Positions 50,822 through 58,191 of a stretch of DNA of 64,000 bases are shown here, piece after piece. Position numbers and translations under genes: made by a program. Origin of the DNA: JAOPZW01 sp963764585 (GTDB taxonomy: Bacteria > Actinomycetota > Thermoleophilia > Solirubrobacterales > Solirubrobacteraceae). The stretch spans positions 248,001 through 312,000 of the forward strand of contig CAVXTB010000006.1 in NCBI GenBank assembly GCA_963764585.1. Reading direction: 5' to 3'. The notes beneath the pieces are model-generated. The model saw only the letters and a list, made by a program, of their open reading frames with translations. It was not told the DNA's origin and did not search any database. Numbering within the stretch: the first letter of the stretch is position 1; the number at the start of each line of letters is the position of its first letter.

Positions 50822-51569
50822 ACGCGCGGATGCCCTCGCGCATGTCCTCGGAGTGGAAGCTCGCCTCGCGCAGCTCGATGAGCTCGCGCTCGATGCTCTC
50901 CTCGAGCGGCCCCTCGGCGGCCAGCAGCTCGCGGATGACGCGCTTGTTGCCGCGCACGCACAGCGGCGCGTTGGCCGCGAGGTCGGCGGCGAGGTCGAGC
51001 GCCGCGCCCTCGAGCTCGGCCGCGCCCACGACCGTGTTGACGAGGCCCCAGGTCAGCGCGGTGCGCGCGTCGACGTTGCGCCCGGTGAGGAACAGCTCCC
51101 TGGTGCGCGGCGCGCCGATCGCCTGCAGGAAGCGCCGCAGGCCGGTGTGCGAGTAGACGAGCCCGAGCTTGGCCGGCGGCATGCCGAGCACGATCCCGTC
51201 GGCCGCGATGCGCAGGTCGCAGGCCAGCGCGATCTCCAGGCCGCCGCCGATCGTGTGGCCGGGCAGCGCCGCGACGGTCGGGACCGGGCATTCGTCCAGC
51301 GCGGCGAGCGCCTCGGCGAACGGGTGGGCGACGAGCCTTTCGGCCTCCTCGGCGAAGACGTCGTCGGGGATGTCGCCGATGTCGTAGCCCGACGAGAACA
51401 TCCCGTCGGCGCCGGTGAGCACGACCGCGCGCGTGTCGCCGAGGTCGCCGAGCACGACGGCGATCGCGTCGAGGATCGCGTGGTCGAGCGCGTTGCGCTT
51501 CGCCGGGTTGGAGATCGTGAGCCGGAGGACGCCATCTGCCGGCCGATCGAGAAGCAGCTCGCCCGCCAT
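50784..51569 (-). CDS. enoyl-CoA hydratase/isomerase
   Basis: A 261-residue crotonase-fold enzyme acting on acyl-CoA. SNPAKRNALDHAILD is the N-terminal motif, FSSGYDIGDI the oxyanion region, GHTIGGGLEIALACDLRIAADG the second oxyanion loop, and MPPAKLGLVYSHTG follows. The usual catalytic Glu pair of hydratases is not clear (position near GLEIAL holds Glu; the other is a Ser/His region), so isomerase or decarboxylase activity is also possible. It lies 27 nt after the BCCP gene on the same strand. Confidence 0.85.
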   Translation of the reverse strand: MAGELLLDRPADGVLRLTISNPAKRNALDHAILDAIAVVLGDLGDTRAVVLTGADGMFSSGYDIGDIPDDVFAEEAERLVAHPFAEALAALDECPVPTVAALPGHTIGGGLEIALACDLRIAADGIVLGMPPAKLGLVYSHTGLRRFLQAIGAPRTRELFLTGRNVDARTALTWGLVNTVVGAAELEGAALDLAADLAANAPLCVRGNKRVIRELLAAEGPLEESIERELIELREASFHSEDMREGIRAFSQKRPARWKGR

Positions 51570-51596
51570 GGACGGGCGAGAGGCTAGTGCAGGCGC

Positions 51597-51809
51597 CTAG
51601 TCGAGGATCACGAGGGTGTCGCCCTCGTTCACGGCCTGCCCTTCCTCGCAGAGGATCTCCTTGACGGTGCCCGCGTCCTCGGCCTCGACGGGCATCTCCA
51701 TCTTCATCGACTCGAGGATCACGACGGTGTCGCCCTCCTCGATGTCGTCGCCGACCTCGCACTCGATCTTCCAGACCGTGCCCGTGATGTGGGCCTCGAC
51801 CTCGGCCAC
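51597..51809 (-). CDS. biotin/lipoyl-binding carrier protein
   Basis: A 70-residue single biotinyl domain. The modified Lys36 is in ESMKMEM, with GTVWKIECEVGDDIEEGD and GTVKEILCEEGQAVNEGD giving the two symmetric halves. It carries carboxybiotin for an acyl-CoA carboxylase. Start GTG with AGGAGGA upstream, a strong site. No carboxylase subunit is adjacent, but the enoyl-CoA hydratase gene follows. It lies 2 kb from bioBFD. The short length is normal for stand-alone actinobacterial BCCPs. Confidence 0.93.
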   Translation of the reverse strand: MAEVEAHITGTVWKIECEVGDDIEEGDTVVILESMKMEMPVEAEDAGTVKEILCEEGQAVNEGDTLVILD

Positions 51810-51894
51810 CGCGTCCTCCTGTGGTGCTGGGAGCAACCGGAACGCGCGGCACGATAGCCAGCGTCGCAGACGTAGCAGATCGCGGCTCGACCGC

Positions 51895-51916
51895 CGGTCG
51901 GAACCGCTTCCGACCG
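51895..51916. promoter_or_regulatory. 9-bp perfect dyad upstream of the BCCP gene
   Basis: CGGTCGGAA and TTCCGACCG with a 4-nt spacer CCGC, about 85 nt upstream of the BCCP start. It could be an operator or a hairpin of the leader; not assigned to a known regulator. Confidence 0.4.
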
Positions 51917-52084
51917 CGAGTCCGTGGGAGGCGCGGCGCGCGGGGCGTACCTTGCTGAGGCGTGGAAGACATCGCTCAGGGAAGAGGGCCTTACCAGCCC
52001 ACCGTCTCCTCCTGCGACGAACGCCCGGAGCGCAGACCACGCATCCACCCGTGGCGGTCCTGACCCAACCGCCGCGGGAACATT

Positions 52085-52162
52085 CGATCGGGCCGGGGTC
52101 CAGGGGACATCTGCGCCGGCGAGGGGACAGCGCCGACGCGGGTATGGACCCCGGCCCGATCG
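52085..52162 (-). terminator. 18-bp perfect stem after the TetR gene
   Basis: Arms CGATCGGGCCGGGGTCCA (52085-52102) and its exact complement (52145-52162), only one base from the TetR stop. The loop contains a second stem CGGCG/CGCCG and two AGGGGACA repeats. It fits a strong terminator for the TetR transcript, though the internal repeats suggest a possible mobile or regulatory origin. Confidence 0.55.
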
Positions 52163-52163
52163 C

Positions 52164-52739
52164 TTACTTCGTCGCGACGACCTCGCCGAGGATCGACGCG
52201 ACGGTGCGCTCGACGTAGTCCGAAGGCGACCAGCCGGCCTCGACGACGAGGTGCTGCCAGGTCGAGATGTGGTTGCGCGCCGAGATCCAGTCGGCCGCCG
52301 TGGCGACGGTCCAGCCCGGCGCAAGGCGGCCCTCGTCGGCGACGCGCTCGACGGCGAGGCGGAATGCCGCATCGATGTCGGCCATGCGGTCGCGCCACGC
52401 GGCGCCGCCTTCGTCGCCGGTGATCACCGCGGCCTCGAGCGCCCGGGCCACGGGCAGGATGTCGGGGATGTAGTCGCACCACAGCCGCAGGAGCGCCTCG
52501 AGCGCCTCGACGGGTGGCAGCGAGCGCGCATCGGCGACGCGCCGGCGGAAGCCGACCGCGGCGTCGTGGTGGCGCGCCATCGCGACGAGCAGGCCGGCGC
52601 GGCTGTCGAAATGGTGGTAGACGAGCTGGCGCGACACGCCGCTGGCGGCGGCGATGTCCGCGACGGTCACGGTGTGGACGCCGCGCTCGCGAGTCAGCGC
52701 CCAAGCCGTGTCGAGGATGCGGTCTCGTGTATTTGACAC
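52164..52739 (-). CDS. TetR-family repressor
   Basis: A 191-residue TetR regulator. The helix-turn-helix is TVADIAAASGVSRQLVYHHFDSRAGLL, residues about 24-50; the rest is the ligand domain with LPPVEALEALLRLWCDYIP. The GTG start lies inside the left operator of a symmetric pair, indicating autoregulation, and the gene is divergent from an acyl-CoA-ligase gene that shares the operators. Ligand probably an acyl-CoA, an inference from the target gene. Confidence 0.92.
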   Translation of the reverse strand: MSNTRDRILDTAWALTRERGVHTVTVADIAAASGVSRQLVYHHFDSRAGLLVAMARHHDAAVGFRRRVADARSLPPVEALEALLRLWCDYIPDILPVARALEAAVITGDEGGAAWRDRMADIDAAFRLAVERVADEGRLAPGWTVATAADWISARNHISTWQHLVVEAGWSPSDYVERTVASILGEVVATK

Positions 52740-52773
52740 GTGTAAAACGACGATCTACTTTACACGTGTCAAA
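52732..52773. promoter_or_regulatory. twin TetR operator
   Basis: Two 15-bp sites TTTGACACGTGTAAA (52732-52746) and TTTACACGTGTCAAA (52759-52773) are perfect inverted copies, each with an ACACGTGT core, separated by 12 bp. The first covers the TetR start codon; the second ends 23 nt before the ligase start. Very likely the binding sites of the adjacent TetR protein. Confidence 0.8.
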
Positions 52774-52796
52774 CGGTACGCCACGAGGGGGAGCGA

Positions 52797-54392
52797 ATGG
52801 TGTGGACGAGCCCGTACGAGCCGGTCGAGACGACCGGAACGCTGCTGGACCTGATCGCGACGACGAGCGACCGGCCGGCGCTCGTCGACGGATCGTCGGG
52901 GGCCACGGTGTCCTACGCCACGCTCGGGGCGCGGATCGACCGCGTCGCCGCGGGGCTGGCCGCCCGCGGCGTGCGGCCGGGGGACGTGGTCGCGCTGTGG
53001 GCCCCGAACGGCCCGCAGTGGGTGGGCGTCGCGCTCGGCGCGATGGCCGCCGGCGCCGCGGTCACCGGGATCAGCCCCGCGGCAGCCGAGCGCGAGGCGC
53101 ACGCCCAGCTGCTCGACTCGGGGGCGTCGATCCTCGTCACGCTCCCGTCGCACGTGCCGGCCGCCCCGCGTGCCCGCGACGTCGTCACGCCCGACGACCT
53201 GATCGCGGCCGGCGACGCGGCGCCGGCGGTCGTGCCCGACCCGGCCGCGGTCGCGCTGCTGCCGTACTCGAGCGGCACCACCGGACTGCCCAAGGGCGTC
53301 ATGCTCACGCACCGCAACATCGCCGTCGCCGTGCGCCAGATCACGGACGCGCTGAAGCTGACGCCGCGGGACACGCTGATCGCCGTCGCGCCCTTCGCGC
53401 ACGTCATGGGCTTCGTCGTCAACGCGGCGGCCGGCCTGGCCGCGGGCGCGACCGTCGTGACGATGCCGCGCTTCGCGCTCGAGCCCTACCTCGACCTCGT
53501 CGAGCGCCACCGCGCGACGGTGCTGGTCGTCCCGCCGCCGATCATGAACGCGCTCGCGCGCCATCCCGCGGTCGCCCAGCGCGACCTGTCGAGCGTCGAG
53601 CTCGTCGTGTGCGGCGGCGCGCCGCTGGGAGCGCAGGTGCAGCGCGCCGTCGCCGAGCGCCTGCCCGGAGTCGTCACGCGCCAGGGCTGGGGCCTGACCG
53701 AGACGGCCGCGATCGCGACGGCGCCCGATCGCACCGGCTCGATCGCCCCGGGCTCGGTCGGGCGCCCCATGCCCAACACCGAGCTGCGCGTCGTCGACCC
53801 CGACAGCGGCGCCGACCTCGGTGCCGGCGCGCGCGGCGAGCTGTGGCTGCGCGGGCCGCAGATCATGGCCGGCTACCTGCACCGCCCCGACGCCACTGCC
53901 GCGATGGTCGACGCCGACGGCTGGCTGCGCACCGGCGACCTCGGCCTCGTCGACGACGACGGCCAGGTCTTCGTCGTCGACCGCCTCAAGGAGCTCATCA
54001 AGGTCAGCGCCAACCAGGTGCCGCCCGCCGAGCTGGAGGCGCTGATCGCGACCCACCCGGCGGTCGCCGACGTCGCGGTCGTCCCGCGCCCCGATCCCGA
54101 CCACGGCGAGATCCCCGTCGCCGTGGTGGTCGCGCGCGGCGAGCTCGACGCCGCGGCGCTCATGGCGTGGGTCGCCGAGCGCGTCGCGCCGTACAAGCGC
54201 ATCCGCGCCGTGCGCTTCGCCGACGAGCTGCCGCGCACGCCGGCGGGCAAGCTGCTGCGGCGCCTACTCCTCGCGGCAGACCGCGCGGTGGCAGTAGGAG
54301 GGCCCGCCTCCGATGACGACCGCCTTGTAATAGAGATGGGCGGCGGCGCGGCACGACGCGCGCGTGACGCCGGAGCGCACGCCACCCGATGA
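52797..54392 (+). CDS. acyl-CoA synthetase (4-coumarate/long-chain type)
   Basis: A 531-residue adenylate-forming enzyme activating a carboxylic acid to its CoA ester. The phosphate loop is YSSGTTGLPKG, then QGWGLTE, TGDLG, and the C-terminal catalytic lysine in PRTPAGKLLRR. Family members usually end a few residues after this; here about 40 more residues (LAADRAVAVGG to AGAHATR) follow and overlap the convergent phospholipase gene, probably an extension after loss of an earlier stop. Controlled by the divergent TetR through the twin operator. Confidence 0.9.
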   Translation: MVWTSPYEPVETTGTLLDLIATTSDRPALVDGSSGATVSYATLGARIDRVAAGLAARGVRPGDVVALWAPNGPQWVGVALGAMAAGAAVTGISPAAAEREAHAQLLDSGASILVTLPSHVPAAPRARDVVTPDDLIAAGDAAPAVVPDPAAVALLPYSSGTTGLPKGVMLTHRNIAVAVRQITDALKLTPRDTLIAVAPFAHVMGFVVNAAAGLAAGATVVTMPRFALEPYLDLVERHRATVLVVPPPIMNALARHPAVAQRDLSSVELVVCGGAPLGAQVQRAVAERLPGVVTRQGWGLTETAAIATAPDRTGSIAPGSVGRPMPNTELRVVDPDSGADLGAGARGELWLRGPQIMAGYLHRPDATAAMVDADGWLRTGDLGLVDDDGQVFVVDRLKELIKVSANQVPPAELEALIATHPAVADVAVVPRPDPDHGEIPVAVVVARGELDAAALMAWVAERVAPYKRIRAVRFADELPRTPAGKLLRRLLLAADRAVAVGGPASDDDRLVIEMGGGAARRARDAGAHATR

Positions 54393-54767
54393 CGACCCGA
54401 CGTGCTCGCACTCGGCGAGCATGTCGTTGAGGAAGGCGGTGTCGCACGCCGACTTGCCGCGATGGGCGGCGTAGCAGGCGTCGTGGCCCGCGCACGCGCT
54501 CGTGAACCACAGCTCGGGAGCGTTGAACCAGCCCGATCCGCAGTAGTCGCCGGGCGCCTGCGTCGTGGGAGCCGGTGCCGGGGGCTCCTCGGTGGTCGCC
54601 GCCTGCGCGTCGCACGCGCCGCCCCCGACCTGGCAGATCACCGCGCGCATCGTGGCGGTGACGCTCGACGCGACCCCGGGCGTGAACGTCGCGACGGCGG
54701 CGGCGAGCGACACGACCCCGGCCATGACGGCCAGCCACTCGACGGACGCCTGCCCGCGCTCCCGCAT
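54264..54767 (-). CDS. phospholipase A2-like protein with pilin-like N-terminus
   Basis: A 167-residue protein. Residues 1-27 (RERGQASVEWLAVMAGVVSLAAAVATF) look like a type IV prepilin: Gly5 before the hydrophobic helix and Glu10 at position +5 of the mature protein. A Pro/Thr linker (residues 58-72) leads to a bacterial phospholipase A2 domain with the His-Asp motif CAGHDACY (residues 92-99) and further cysteines. ATG 54767 is preferred; 54821 would hide the prepilin motif. The 3' end overlaps the ligase gene by 129 nt. Confidence 0.8.
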   Translation of the reverse strand: MRERGQASVEWLAVMAGVVSLAAAVATFTPGVASSVTATMRAVICQVGGGACDAQAATTEEPPAPAPTTQAPGDYCGSGWFNAPELWFTSACAGHDACYAAHRGKSACDTAFLNDMLAECEHVGSSSGGVRSGVTRASCRAAAHLYYKAVVIGGGPSYCHRAVCREE

Positions 54768-54864
54768 GACCCGGCACCCTGGCACCGCGAGCCGCAGTCG
54801 ACCATGGGTCGGAGGGCTCATCTTCGCGCGTGGGCCGACCCAGGCGGCGCGGTACGTTTCGCAG

Positions 54865-55665
54865 GTGACCGACGTTCAGGAGGACGAGGGCCTCGCTCCG
54901 ATCAAGGCGCAGGTCTACAAGGACCCGCGCCCGCCGGAGGCCTTCGACCGCTTCCACGAGCGGACGCGCACGCGCCGCCCGGACATCGTGTACGAGATCG
55001 TCCGCGTGGCGACGACGCTCTTCTCGTGGGTGCTCTTCCGCGTGCGCGCCATCGATCCCGAGAACGTGCCGCCGAGCGGCCCCGTGATCCTCGCGCCCAA
55101 CCACGCGTCGTTCATGGACCACTTCCTGCTCGGCGCGGCGATCAGGCGCAAGGTCCAGTTCATGGCCAAGTCGCAGCTGTTCAAGCCGCCGATGCAGTTC
55201 ATCTACACGCACGGCGGCGTCTTCCCGGTGCGCCGCGGCCATCGCGACGAGGAGACGTTCGTCACGGCAGCGACCGTCCTCGGCCGCGGGGGCTGCATCG
55301 CCATGTACTGCGAGGGCGGGCGCTCGCGCACCGGCCGCGTCGGCGATCGCGCCCGCCCGGGGATCGGGCGCCTCGCGCTCGAGTCGGGCGCGACGATCGT
55401 CCCGGTCGCGATCCACGGCTCGGTCCGCGTGCGCAACTGGCGGCGCCTGCAGTTCCCCGGGGTGACCGTCCAGTACGGCGAGCCCTTGCGATACGCGCGC
55501 GTGCAGGAGCCGACGCGCGACCAGCAGCAGGCGGTCGCCGACGCGATCCTCGTCGAGATCCGCACGCTCTACGACGACCTCGACGCGCTCGGCCGGACCG
55601 AGGCGCTGGCGCGGGCGCGCGCCCAACGGCGGGCGCGGCGCGCCAAGCGGACCGCCGCTGTCTGA
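54865..55665 (+). CDS. PlsC-type lysophospholipid acyltransferase
   Basis: A 266-residue acyltransferase transferring acyl chains to lysophosphatidate or a similar acceptor. The catalytic HxxxxD motif is NHASFMD (His80, Asp85), and the substrate motif EGGRSRTGR follows. An N-terminal amphipathic helix (VATTLFSWVLFRV) probably anchors it. The start is GTG. The gene is divergent from the phospholipase A2-like gene, so lysolipid formation and re-acylation enzymes are adjacent, a suggestive pairing. Confidence 0.88.
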   Translation: MTDVQEDEGLAPIKAQVYKDPRPPEAFDRFHERTRTRRPDIVYEIVRVATTLFSWVLFRVRAIDPENVPPSGPVILAPNHASFMDHFLLGAAIRRKVQFMAKSQLFKPPMQFIYTHGGVFPVRRGHRDEETFVTAATVLGRGGCIAMYCEGGRSRTGRVGDRARPGIGRLALESGATIVPVAIHGSVRVRNWRRLQFPGVTVQYGEPLRYARVQEPTRDQQQAVADAILVEIRTLYDDLDALGRTEALARARAQRRARRAKRTAAV

Positions 55666-55692
55666 CGCGCGTGCCCGGCCGGCGCGGTGGGA

Positions 55693-57276
55693 ATGATTGC
55701 CGCCGTGCGCCGCGCCCTTCTCCTGGCGATCGTCGTGCTCGCGCTCGCTCCGGCGGCGGCGCCCGCCGCCACGGTCACGCTGGCCAAGGTCGGCGACTTC
55801 TCCTCGCCGGTGTACGTGACCGCGCCGCTGGGCGACACGAGCCGCGTGTTCGTCGTCGAGCGCGGCGGCACGGTCAAGCTCGTCAAGAACGGGACGATCT
55901 CGACGTTCGCCGACCTCACCGACCGGGTGCTCTCCGGCGACGAGCGCGGCCTGCTGTCGATGGCCTTCTCGCCCGACTACCTGACCAACGGGCTGTTCTA
56001 CGTCTACTACACGGCGCGCAGCCCGACGGGCCAGGTGACCGTCGAGGAGCACCGCGCCGACCCGGCCAACCCCGACAAGGCGGACCCCGGCTACGCCCGC
56101 CCCCTGCTGACGATCCCGCACGACCAGCAGGCCAACCACAACGGCGGCCAGCTCCAGTTCGGACCCGACGGCGCGCTGTACGCCGGCACGGGCGACGGCG
56201 GCAGCGGCGGGGATCCGAGCGGCAACGCGCAGACCACGACGCCCGGGCCGCCGTCGGTGGTCGGGACATCGCCCAACGCGGTCAACCACGACTACCGGCT
56301 GGGCAAGCTGCTGCGCCTCGATCCGGCGAGCGGCGCGATGTCGATCTTCGCCTACGGCCTGCGCAACCCGTGGCGCTACTCGTTCGACCGCAACACCGGC
56401 GACCTCATCGTCGGCGACGTCGGCCAGGGCGCCTACGAGGAGGTCGACTTCGCGGCCGCGCCCGGCGACGGCGCCGGCGCGAACTACGGCTGGAACACCT
56501 ACGAGGGCGCCCACACCTACCCGGGCGGCATGGCGGTCGCCAGCGCGCCCGGCACGGTCCTGCCGGTCGTCGAGTACCCGCACAACCCGGCCTGCTCGAT
56601 CACCGGCGGCTACGTCGTGCGCGATCCGGCGCTCCCGGAGCTCGCCGGCACCTATCTCTACGGCGACTACTGCACCGGCGACATCTCGGGCGCGGCGCTG
56701 CCAGCGGGCAGCCCGCATGCGACGGGCTTCAACGTCCCGGGCCTGTCGGGCTTCGGCGAGGACGGCTGCGCGCGCGTGTACGCGACGTCGCTGAACGGCC
56801 CGGTCTACCGCTTCGCCAGCAGCGGCGCCTGCGCCGGGCCGGCGCCGTTCGTGGGCCGGCTGCCGGCCGGGGCGGCGTCGGCGCCGCCAGCGAGCGCCGC
56901 GCCGGATCGCCGGGCGCCGGCGATCACCCTGCTCCGCGCCGCGGCGCGCCAGCACGCGCTGCGCAAGGGCTTCGTGACCGTGCGCGTGCGCTGCGACGAG
57001 CTGTGCACGATCCACGCGAGCGGCCGCGTGCTGCTCGCGCGGCGCCGGGCGCGGGCCGCCGCGGCGCCGGTGCTGCGCACGCGCACGGCGCGGACGTCGC
57101 TGGTCGCCGGGGCGCGCACGACGCTGCGCCTGAGGCTCTCGAAGGCCACCCGCCGCACGATCCGGCGCGCCCTCGCGCGCCGCGGCCGGCGCGCGACGGT
57201 GCGCATCGGCGTGCGGGCCACGGACCGGGCCGGGAACGCGCGCACGGGCGTGCGCCGCGTGCTGATCGTGCGCTGA
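55693..57276 (+). CDS. secreted PQQ-dependent sugar dehydrogenase-like protein
   Basis: A 527-residue exported protein with signal peptide AVRRALLLAIVVLALAPAAAPAAA. The propeller domain repeats the landmarks of the lipoprotein copy at 10999: GDFSSPVYVTAPLGD, NHNGGQLQFGPDG, GTGDGG, YGLRNPWRYSFDRNTGD and GEDGCARVYATSLNG. A C-terminal basic, Arg-rich beta-domain of about 110 residues (APAITLLRAAARQ to RRVLIVR) is extra. ATG 55693 is preferred over GTG 55687. It follows PlsC after a 27-nt gap. Confidence 0.87.
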   Translation: MIAAVRRALLLAIVVLALAPAAAPAATVTLAKVGDFSSPVYVTAPLGDTSRVFVVERGGTVKLVKNGTISTFADLTDRVLSGDERGLLSMAFSPDYLTNGLFYVYYTARSPTGQVTVEEHRADPANPDKADPGYARPLLTIPHDQQANHNGGQLQFGPDGALYAGTGDGGSGGDPSGNAQTTTPGPPSVVGTSPNAVNHDYRLGKLLRLDPASGAMSIFAYGLRNPWRYSFDRNTGDLIVGDVGQGAYEEVDFAAAPGDGAGANYGWNTYEGAHTYPGGMAVASAPGTVLPVVEYPHNPACSITGGYVVRDPALPELAGTYLYGDYCTGDISGAALPAGSPHATGFNVPGLSGFGEDGCARVYATSLNGPVYRFASSGACAGPAPFVGRLPAGAASAPPASAAPDRRAPAITLLRAAARQHALRKGFVTVRVRCDELCTIHASGRVLLARRRARAAAAPVLRTRTARTSLVAGARTTLRLRLSKATRRTIRRALARRGRRATVRIGVRATDRAGNARTGVRRVLIVR

Positions 57277-57278
57277 GC

Positions 57279-57304
57279 GCAACTTCCGGGCGCGCCATGT
57301 CGTC
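57279..57304 (+). promoter_or_regulatory. possible ECF-type promoter
   Basis: AACTT (57281-57285) and CGTC (57301-57304) are 15 nt apart, just ahead of the sigma gene, resembling an ECF -35/-10 pair. The string AACTTCCG also occurs at the other sigma gene. The element is weak and unproven. Confidence 0.3.
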
Positions 57305-57313
57305 TCATCGTCG

Positions 57314-58162
57314 ATGCGATCGCGCACCGACGATGCCCTCCTGCGCGCGGCGGCCCGCGGCGACGAGGCGGCCTTCGCCGCGCTCGTGGCGCGCCACCGC
57401 CCGCGGCTCGTGCGCTACGCGGCCTCGCGCTGCGGGCGCGACGCCGCTCTGGCCGAGGACGCCGTGCAGGACGCGCTCGTCCGCGCGCACCGCGCGATCG
57501 CCGCCGGCAAGGTGCCCGTCGACGTCGAGGCGTGGCTCTACGCGATCGTGCGCAACCGCTGCCACGACTACTTCCGCGCGGCGCGGCCGACCGCGCCGCT
57601 GCCCACGGAGCTGCCGGGCGGCGCGCCTTCGGCCTTCGAGGTCGTGGAGCGCGGCGAGCGCCTGGCGGGCGCGCTCGACGCCGTCGAGGCGCTGCCCAGC
57701 GCGCAGCGCGCGGCGCTCGTGGGCCGCGAGCTCGAGGGCCGCAGCTACGAGGAGATCGCGCTGCGCCAGGCGACCACCGTCTCGGCGGTCAAGTCGCTGC
57801 TGCACCGTGCGCGGGCGACGCTCGCCCACACCGCGTCGCTGCCCGCGCTCGGCGCGCCGCTGCTCGCCCGCCTGCCGCGCCCGCGCATCGGCCAGCTGCT
57901 CGGCGGCCTGATCGCCGAGCAGGCCGGCGGCGCGGCGGCGGTCGCGACGATCGCCCTGGCGGGCACGAGCGCGCTGGGGTCGCTGCACGTCCCGGCGCCG
58001 CCAGCCGCCCCGACGGCGGCGCAGTCGCGCTCGGCCCTAGTCACGGCGGCGCAGCAGCCGCGCCAGCAACCGCGCGCGCCGCGCGTCGAGCACCAGCCGC
58101 GCGACACGCAGCAGCTCGAGTACGGCACCCAGGCGGACGACGCCGGCGAGTACGGGCCGTAG
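57314..58162 (+). CDS. ECF sigma factor
   Basis: A 282-residue sigma-70-family factor. Region 2 is DEAAFAALVARHRPRLVRYAA, DAALAEDAVQDALVRAH, and region 4 is LPSAQRAALVGRELEGRSYEEIALRQATTVSAVKSLLHRARATL. A 110-residue tail follows with GGAAAVATIALAGTSALGSL as a possible membrane helix and a Gln/Pro-rich end; it lacks the HxxxCxxC zinc finger of the two other sigma proteins. Convergent with the large sigma gene, 29 nt apart. Confidence 0.87.
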   Translation: MRSRTDDALLRAAARGDEAAFAALVARHRPRLVRYAASRCGRDAALAEDAVQDALVRAHRAIAAGKVPVDVEAWLYAIVRNRCHDYFRAARPTAPLPTELPGGAPSAFEVVERGERLAGALDAVEALPSAQRAALVGRELEGRSYEEIALRQATTVSAVKSLLHRARATLAHTASLPALGAPLLARLPRPRIGQLLGGLIAEQAGGAAAVATIALAGTSALGSLHVPAPPAAPTAAQSRSALVTAAQQPRQQPRAPRVEHQPRDTQQLEYGTQADDAGEYGP

Positions 58163-58191
58163 GCGCCCTCTGAGCGCGGGTCGATGCGGCG

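Larger units (their letters stand above)
51810..52163. other. non-coding region between BCCP and TetR genes
   Basis: No gene is supported. It holds the BCCP ribosome site, a 9-bp hairpin at 51895-51916 (CGGTCGGAA/TTCCGACCG, loop CCGC) and the large inverted repeat at 52085-52162 next to the TetR stop. Confidence 0.6.
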
